Program-made: the position numbers and the translations under genes
Notes under the pieces: model-generated
Told to the model about the DNA's origin: nothing
The model's input: the letters and a program-made list of their open reading frames with translations, nothing else
The model's database searches: none
Assembly (NCBI GenBank): GCA_013792005.1
Contig: VMSU01000162.1
Coordinates: 1-37,771, forward strand
Source of the DNA: Desulfobulbaceae bacterium
GTDB lineage: Bacteria > Desulfobacterota > Desulfobulbia > Desulfobulbales > VMSU01
Reading direction: 5' to 3'
Length of the DNA stretch: 37,771 nucleotides
Shown: positions 35,128 to 37,771 of the stretch, piece by piece
Numbering within the stretch: position 1 is the first letter of the stretch
Layout: each line of letters begins with the position of its first letter

Positions 35128-35178
35128 AAGTCCATTTCCGACTGAGGCGGAACACTTGCCCAGGAGCTAATCACAAAA

Positions 35179-35937
35179 GTGGTGAATGAAACACCTTTGA
35201 TAGCTGAGTGTGCAAGACTAACTCCTTACCTTTCTCAAACTGATCAAATTGAAATAGGACATGCGATTAAGGGTATTAGGTCAGCGCTACGCCTACGTCA
35301 GTATCGCTATTGGGGGCCGAACGTTCTTCATGACGAAGGATATGTTCTTGGTGTTGAACCCGCTGGGCAGTCAGATGATGACGGCATCAGTGATGAAGAT
35401 TCAAAGAACATTTTTTTAGAGTGTTATGATCGAATTTTGGGAATTGTTGAGTTGTTAAACCCAATTACTATAGAAACAGCCAAAGACAATATAATAGCTA
35501 CAAACCAATCCAAGACCACATTCAGGCCAGACACTGCATTTGTAATGATGTGGATGGATGAAAAAAAATATGAACTAGAAGATGTGCACAATACAGTAAA
35601 AAAATGCTTTGAAAAAATTGGCGTTGAAGCGGAACGAGCTGACGACATAGAACACGATGGGAAAATCACAGAAAAAATAATTGAGAAAATCAAATCCGCT
35701 GAGTTTTTATTTGCCGATTTAACAGGAGCGAGGCCTAATGTCTACTATGAGGTGGGTTTTGCTCATGCCTTAAGTAAAAGGGTAATTCTTTTCAGGAAAA
35801 AAGGCGAATCTCTTCATTTCGATTTGGCTGGTTATAATTGCCCTGAGTATAAAAATATGTCTGATCTAGAAAATAAGCTCTCAGCTAGGCTGGAAAGCAT
35901 GACAGGAAAAACCGTAAAAAATAGAAAAATGCGCTAA
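35179..35937 (+). CDS. 3' part of cassette-1 protein, with nucleoside-deoxyribosyltransferase/TIR-like signature
   Basis: The open frame after the IS runs from a GTG at 35179 (252 residues). It is in frame with the 5' fragment once the IS is removed, so the original protein had 319 residues. The C-terminal domain (about 125-235 of this fragment) contains TAFVMMWMDEKKYELEDVHNTVKKCFEKIGVEAERADDIEHDG (read as TAFVMMWMD...CFEKIGVEAERADDIEHDG), EFLFADLTGARPNVYYEVGF and AHALSKRVILFRKKGE. The 'ADLTGxxPNVYYEvGxAHAL' box is typical of nucleoside 2-deoxyribosyltransferase-like and TIR-like proteins, several of which serve in phage defence or NAD+ cleavage. The N-terminal part (ECARLTPYLSQTDQIEIGHA) is unrecognised. 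The sequence is more AT-rich than the chromosome to the left. Its stop overlaps the R'' box of the first attC. Confidence 0.75.
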   Translation: MVNETPLIAECARLTPYLSQTDQIEIGHAIKGIRSALRLRQYRYWGPNVLHDEGYVLGVEPAGQSDDDGISDEDSKNIFLECYDRILGIVELLNPITIETAKDNIIATNQSKTTFRPDTAFVMMWMDEKKYELEDVHNTVKKCFEKIGVEAERADDIEHDGKITEKIIEKIKSAEFLFADLTGARPNVYYEVGFAHALSKRVILFRKKGESLHFDLAGYNCPEYKNMSDLENKLSARLESMTGKTVKNRKMR

Positions 35938-36059
35938 CCAATCATTGCAGTGGAAAATCAGGGGTTTGGTTTATCGAGATACCATTGTTAATTCCAACGT
36001 TCGTAGTTTTAAACAAACTCATCGTATCCCCTGTTTTCCACTGAATTCAAACGATAAGA
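35931..36059 (+). other. attC site 1 (end of cassette 1)
   Basis: R'' is GCGCTAAC (35931-35938), the exact inverse complement of GTTAGCGC at the start of the cassette (33540-33547). That is what a circularised cassette requires. The long arms are CAGTGGAAAA-T-CAGGGG and CCCCT-G-TTTTCCACTG. The R' box aligns with GATAAGA (36053-36059), an unusual variant of GTTRRRY. The loop of about 70 bases between the arms holds no gene. Confidence 0.65.
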
Positions 36060-36097
36060 GAGACCGCTCGCAAAGCTCGCAAGCGGTCTCTCTTATC
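36053..36097. repeat. 16-bp perfect inverted repeat in a cassette without a gene
   Basis: GATAAGAGAGACCGCT (36053-36068) and AGCGGTCTCTCTTATC (36082-36097) are exact inverse complements with a 13-base spacer. The left arm starts at the R' of attC 1 and the right arm ends at the R'' of attC 2, so the two arms span the whole non-attC part of cassette 2. Confidence 0.7.
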
Positions 36098-36207
36098 GTC
36101 GCCGGATGCTTCGCTATTGTGGCCTGATTGGTTCCGCGCTTCGCGCTCCACCTATCAGGCCAATAGAGCCGACTGCGATTCTCGCGGCTCATCCGGCGAC
36201 GTTAGGC
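36090..36207 (+). other. attC site 2 (end of cassette 2)
   Basis: GTCGCCGGATG (36098-36108) pairs with CATCCGGCGAC (36190-36200), immediately followed by a canonical R' GTTAGGC (36201-36207). An inner stem GGCCTGAT/ATCAGGCC and a GCGCTTCGCGC loop stem are also present. R'' is CTCTTATC, matching the inverse complement of the cassette-2 start GATAAGAG. Confidence 0.7.
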
Positions 36208-36221
36208 CTTCAAGGGAAACT

Positions 36222-36812
36222 ATGAACTACGGCGAAGAACTCACTTACTGGTATCTACGACTTAATGGTTTTTTTCCAATCTCGAACTTTGTTGTCCATA
36301 AATCGCAAAGCGTTCTTTATTCATCTGACGTCGATTTATTGGCAGTGCGGCCGCCATACGTTTTCGAGGAAATAGGTGGTCGGCCTGAAGATTGGGACGA
36401 ATATCTAACTGAAAATCTTGATTTTGGACGTCAGGTTGGTCTTATCTGTGAAGTTAAGACTGGCAGGTTTAAAGAAGCACGAATCTTTCGCGCTGAGCAG
36501 TTGCATTACACGCTACCGAGGCTTGGACTGGTCGCCCAGAAAGAAGTTGAGCAAATCCTTGAAACACTGAAAATGTCACCATCCATAAATATTGGAGGTG
36601 CCACTATCGCGAAGTTATTTATCTCCGAAGCGGAGCACACTAACGGCCCATACCTAAACCGAACATTGCAGCAAATTGAGGATTTTTTAGCCGATAGAGT
36701 TCGTCGATATCCTCTTGAAAAATATGCAGATAGGATGTTTTTCCCTTCGCACACATTTCAATTCATCATTGCTCAGGTATATCGCTCAATTGAAAAACGA
36801 AAAACGGGCTAA
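36222..36812 (+). CDS. Cassette-3 protein with PD-(D/E)xK-like motif
   Basis: This is a 196-residue protein starting at the ATG at 36222, with AAGGGAAAC upstream and 15 bases after the attC-2 R' box; an upstream in-frame extension only reads through attC. The N-terminal half has an alpha-beta pattern: MNYGEELTYWYLRLNGFFPI, YSSDVDLLAVRPP (acidic DVD, about 34) and VGLICEVKTGRF (ExK, about 75). Together these form the D...ExK motif of the restriction-endonuclease-like fold. The C-terminal half (TLPRLGLVAQKEVEQIL and onward) has no known motif. A DNA-cleaving or DNA-processing role, for example in defence, is possible but not shown. It is the only gene in its cassette and should be read from the array promoter or a local one. 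Confidence 0.8.
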   Translation: MNYGEELTYWYLRLNGFFPISNFVVHKSQSVLYSSDVDLLAVRPPYVFEEIGGRPEDWDEYLTENLDFGRQVGLICEVKTGRFKEARIFRAEQLHYTLPRLGLVAQKEVEQILETLKMSPSINIGGATIAKLFISEAEHTNGPYLNRTLQQIEDFLADRVRRYPLEKYADRMFFPSHTFQFIIAQVYRSIEKRKTG

Positions 36813-36894
36813 CACGGCAATAAACCTGACTGGAAATAGCCGCGTTCTTAAAATCTGGTAAATCTCGGCCAGCAGGTTATTACAAACGTTGGGC
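36807..36894 (+). other. attC site 3 (end of cassette 3)
   Basis: R'' GGCTAAC (36807-36813) and R' GTTGGGC (36888-36894) flank the arms AATAAACCTG and CAGGTTATTA, which pair with one internal difference. The total length is 88 bases. R'' overlaps the stop region of the cassette-3 gene. The R'' box differs by one base from the perfect complement of the cassette's own start GTTAGGC. Confidence 0.8.
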
Positions 36895-36914
36895 ACAAGG
36901 GGAGACCATATTAA

Positions 36915-37625
36915 ATGGCAGAGAATGACAACGAGCATGACGTTACCGCAAACCAAAAGACGACGCTTCAAAATGCATCTAGTTTGGCCGCAGTCAAAGT
37001 AATTCTTGAGTTTGTAAGCAAGTGTTTTTATCCCGCAATCACGGCTGCGGTTCTTGTAATGCTCTGGACGCCATTGAGTTCGATCGATATTAGCGGACTC
37101 ATACTACGTCTTCAATCTGTAAAAGCCGGAAACTACGAGTTAGCATTTAGTCAAGCTCAGGATGTCGGAGCAGAAATTGCTCCGTTGAACGGCCGTATTG
37201 CGGAGCTAGAGCGAATTGTAGCGTCTTTGCAGACTGACTTGAAGAGAACACAAGAGGTGACGAAGGTCACGCTACCTCAGCAGGAAGTCCAGGCACGCAA
37301 GAATCAAGATGAAAAGTTCAAAGCAAATTCACAGTACACAATTCTCGTCTTTCACAGACGAGAAAGTCGGGACCCTGCAAATTTGATAACTCAGGCCCTC
37401 TTGAAGGGCGGGTATGTGTCTTCCGACACAGAAACTGACTTCTCTGAGTTGAAGAAGGTAACGCCAAGTCCAAATTTGATATTCATCACATATACTGTTG
37501 CTGGACAGCAAGTGCTTGAAGAAGTTGAAGCACTTGTTCGTTCTGTGGCACCTAATGCTGAAGTTAGGTACAATCCGCAACCGATATCACTTCGGCGCGG
37601 AGATATTCAAGTAATGGCATTCTAG
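36915..37625 (+). CDS. Cassette-4 membrane protein with coiled coil, unknown function
   Basis: I do not recognise this 236-residue protein. A polar N-terminus (about 1-30) leads to one strongly hydrophobic segment (FYPAITAAVLVMLWTPL, about 37-53). A helical stretch with heptad-like spacing follows (IAPLNGRIAELERIVASLQT and on to about 115), then a C-terminal alpha-beta domain (YTILVFHRRESRDPANLITQ, GGYVSSDTETDFSELKKV, NLIFITYTVAGQQVLEEVEALV). The layout suggests a membrane-anchored sensor or effector with the C-terminal domain in the cytoplasm. The gene begins 20 bases after the attC-3 R' box, with GGGGAG upstream, and ends just before attC 4. Confidence 0.75.
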   Translation: MAENDNEHDVTANQKTTLQNASSLAAVKVILEFVSKCFYPAITAAVLVMLWTPLSSIDISGLILRLQSVKAGNYELAFSQAQDVGAEIAPLNGRIAELERIVASLQTDLKRTQEVTKVTLPQQEVQARKNQDEKFKANSQYTILVFHRRESRDPANLITQALLKGGYVSSDTETDFSELKKVTPSPNLIFITYTVAGQQVLEEVEALVRSVAPNAEVRYNPQPISLRRGDIQVMAF

Positions 37626-37632
37626 GAATGTG

Positions 37633-37695
37633 GCCCAACGAATAAGGTTAGATTGTGAGAGCGCAGCGAACCACAATCTGAACCGTTTGTTGGAC
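37633..37695 (+). other. attC site 4 (end of cassette 4)
   Basis: This is the most canonical attC of the array at 63 bases. R'' GCCCAAC (37633-37639) is the exact complement of the cassette start GTTGGGC. The arms AGGTTAGATTGTG and CACAATCTGAACC pair with a small bulge, and R' is GTTGGAC (37689-37695). A fifth cassette starts after it; no start codon is seen in the remaining 76 bases. Confidence 0.88.
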
Positions 37696-37771
37696 AAGCC
37701 CGGCTACTATATATAGAAAAGAGCTTTTGAGAGGGAGTCTGCCAGATCAGGCAAAAGAAAGGACGGGATAC

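Larger units (their letters stand above)
33743..35154 (+). mobile_element. IS3-family insertion sequence (1412 bp), flanked by CTTG target duplication
   Basis: The ends are TGTTTTGGCTCAG...GGACTTTTGG on the left (33743-33773) and its imperfect inverse on the right, ending ...CTGAGGCGGAACA (35124-35154). 23 of 31 positions match, including CTCAG and TGGACTTTT, and the ends are TG...CA as in the IS3 family. CTTG occurs immediately outside both ends (33739-33742 and 35155-35158). Inside are OrfA and OrfB with a -1 frameshift site between them. Excision of the element plus one CTTG restores the host gene's reading frame, which independently supports the boundaries. Confidence 0.88.

Noticed and set aside
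33743-35154. The insertion sequence ending at the GAATTGGACTTTT/GGACTTTT match only (33759-35138).
   Set aside because: Extending outward gives further matching bases, TG...CA ends, and a CTTG duplication whose removal restores the host reading frame.
36117-36221. In-frame upstream extension of the cassette-3 gene, adding 35 residues.
   Set aside because: The extension reads through the attC-2 stem and R' box; the ATG at 36222 has a good ribosome binding site at the normal distance.

Overview
The window looks like a chromosomal segment of a Gram-negative, probably anaerobic or microaerobic bacterium. The thiF-thiS-thiG-thiH order, a stand-alone AICAR transformylase, a small c-type cytochrome, a DUF5752 protein and an integron of environmental type together suggest Desulfobacterota (Desulfobulbales-like). 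That placement is inferred from gene content and was not tested by any search. No tRNA, rRNA or CRISPR array was seen.

Region 1 (about 1-22,700, all on the minus strand, read right to left) is a large trehalose/alpha-glucan island. From its promoter side it holds: a DUF5752 protein, TreT, an unknown exported protein, TreZ, an AI-2E-type permease, a P2-type cation ATPase, an SH3-domain protein, TreY, OtsB, OtsA, GlgE, a TreS-maltokinase fusion, GlgB, and the first 56 codons of another gene that is probably a 4-alpha-glucanotransferase. Four routes to trehalose (OtsA/OtsB, TreY/TreZ, TreS, TreT) and the complete GlgE route from trehalose to branched alpha-glucan (TreS, maltokinase, GlgE, GlgB) therefore sit side by side. 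TreY/TreZ can turn the glucan back into trehalose, which closes the loop. Most genes overlap or lie a few bases apart. A good sigma-70-like promoter at about 22,907-22,936 contains a perfect 16-bp palindrome over its -35 box and is the best candidate control point.

Region 2 (22,700-32,360) is housekeeping and envelope DNA. It holds a plus-strand lipoprotein with a von Willebrand-like domain and an OmpA domain, a bidirectional terminator, a DciA/DUF721 protein, AICAR transformylase, the thiazole genes of thiamine synthesis (thiF, thiS, thiG, thiH), a YkgJ-type cysteine-cluster gene split at a run of seven A, a c-type cytochrome and a pyridine-nucleotide disulfide oxidoreductase.

Region 3 (32,380 to the end) is a chromosomal integron. 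It has a frameshifted IntI-type integrase on the minus strand and an attI-like region with five copies of a 9-bp motif, followed by a plus-strand cassette array with four attC-like sites. Cassette 1 encodes a protein with a nucleotide-hydrolase/TIR-like signature and is cut in two by an IS3-family element (33,743-35,154). Removing the element and one copy of its 4-bp target duplication restores a continuous 319-codon gene. Cassette 2 appears to hold no gene. Cassette 3 encodes a PD-(D/E)xK-like protein, cassette 4 a one-pass membrane protein with a coiled coil, and a fifth cassette begins at the window edge. The array combines recognisable folds with unknown function, so it is the likeliest place here for undescribed biology. 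The other candidate is the trehalose island with its two uncharacterised members.
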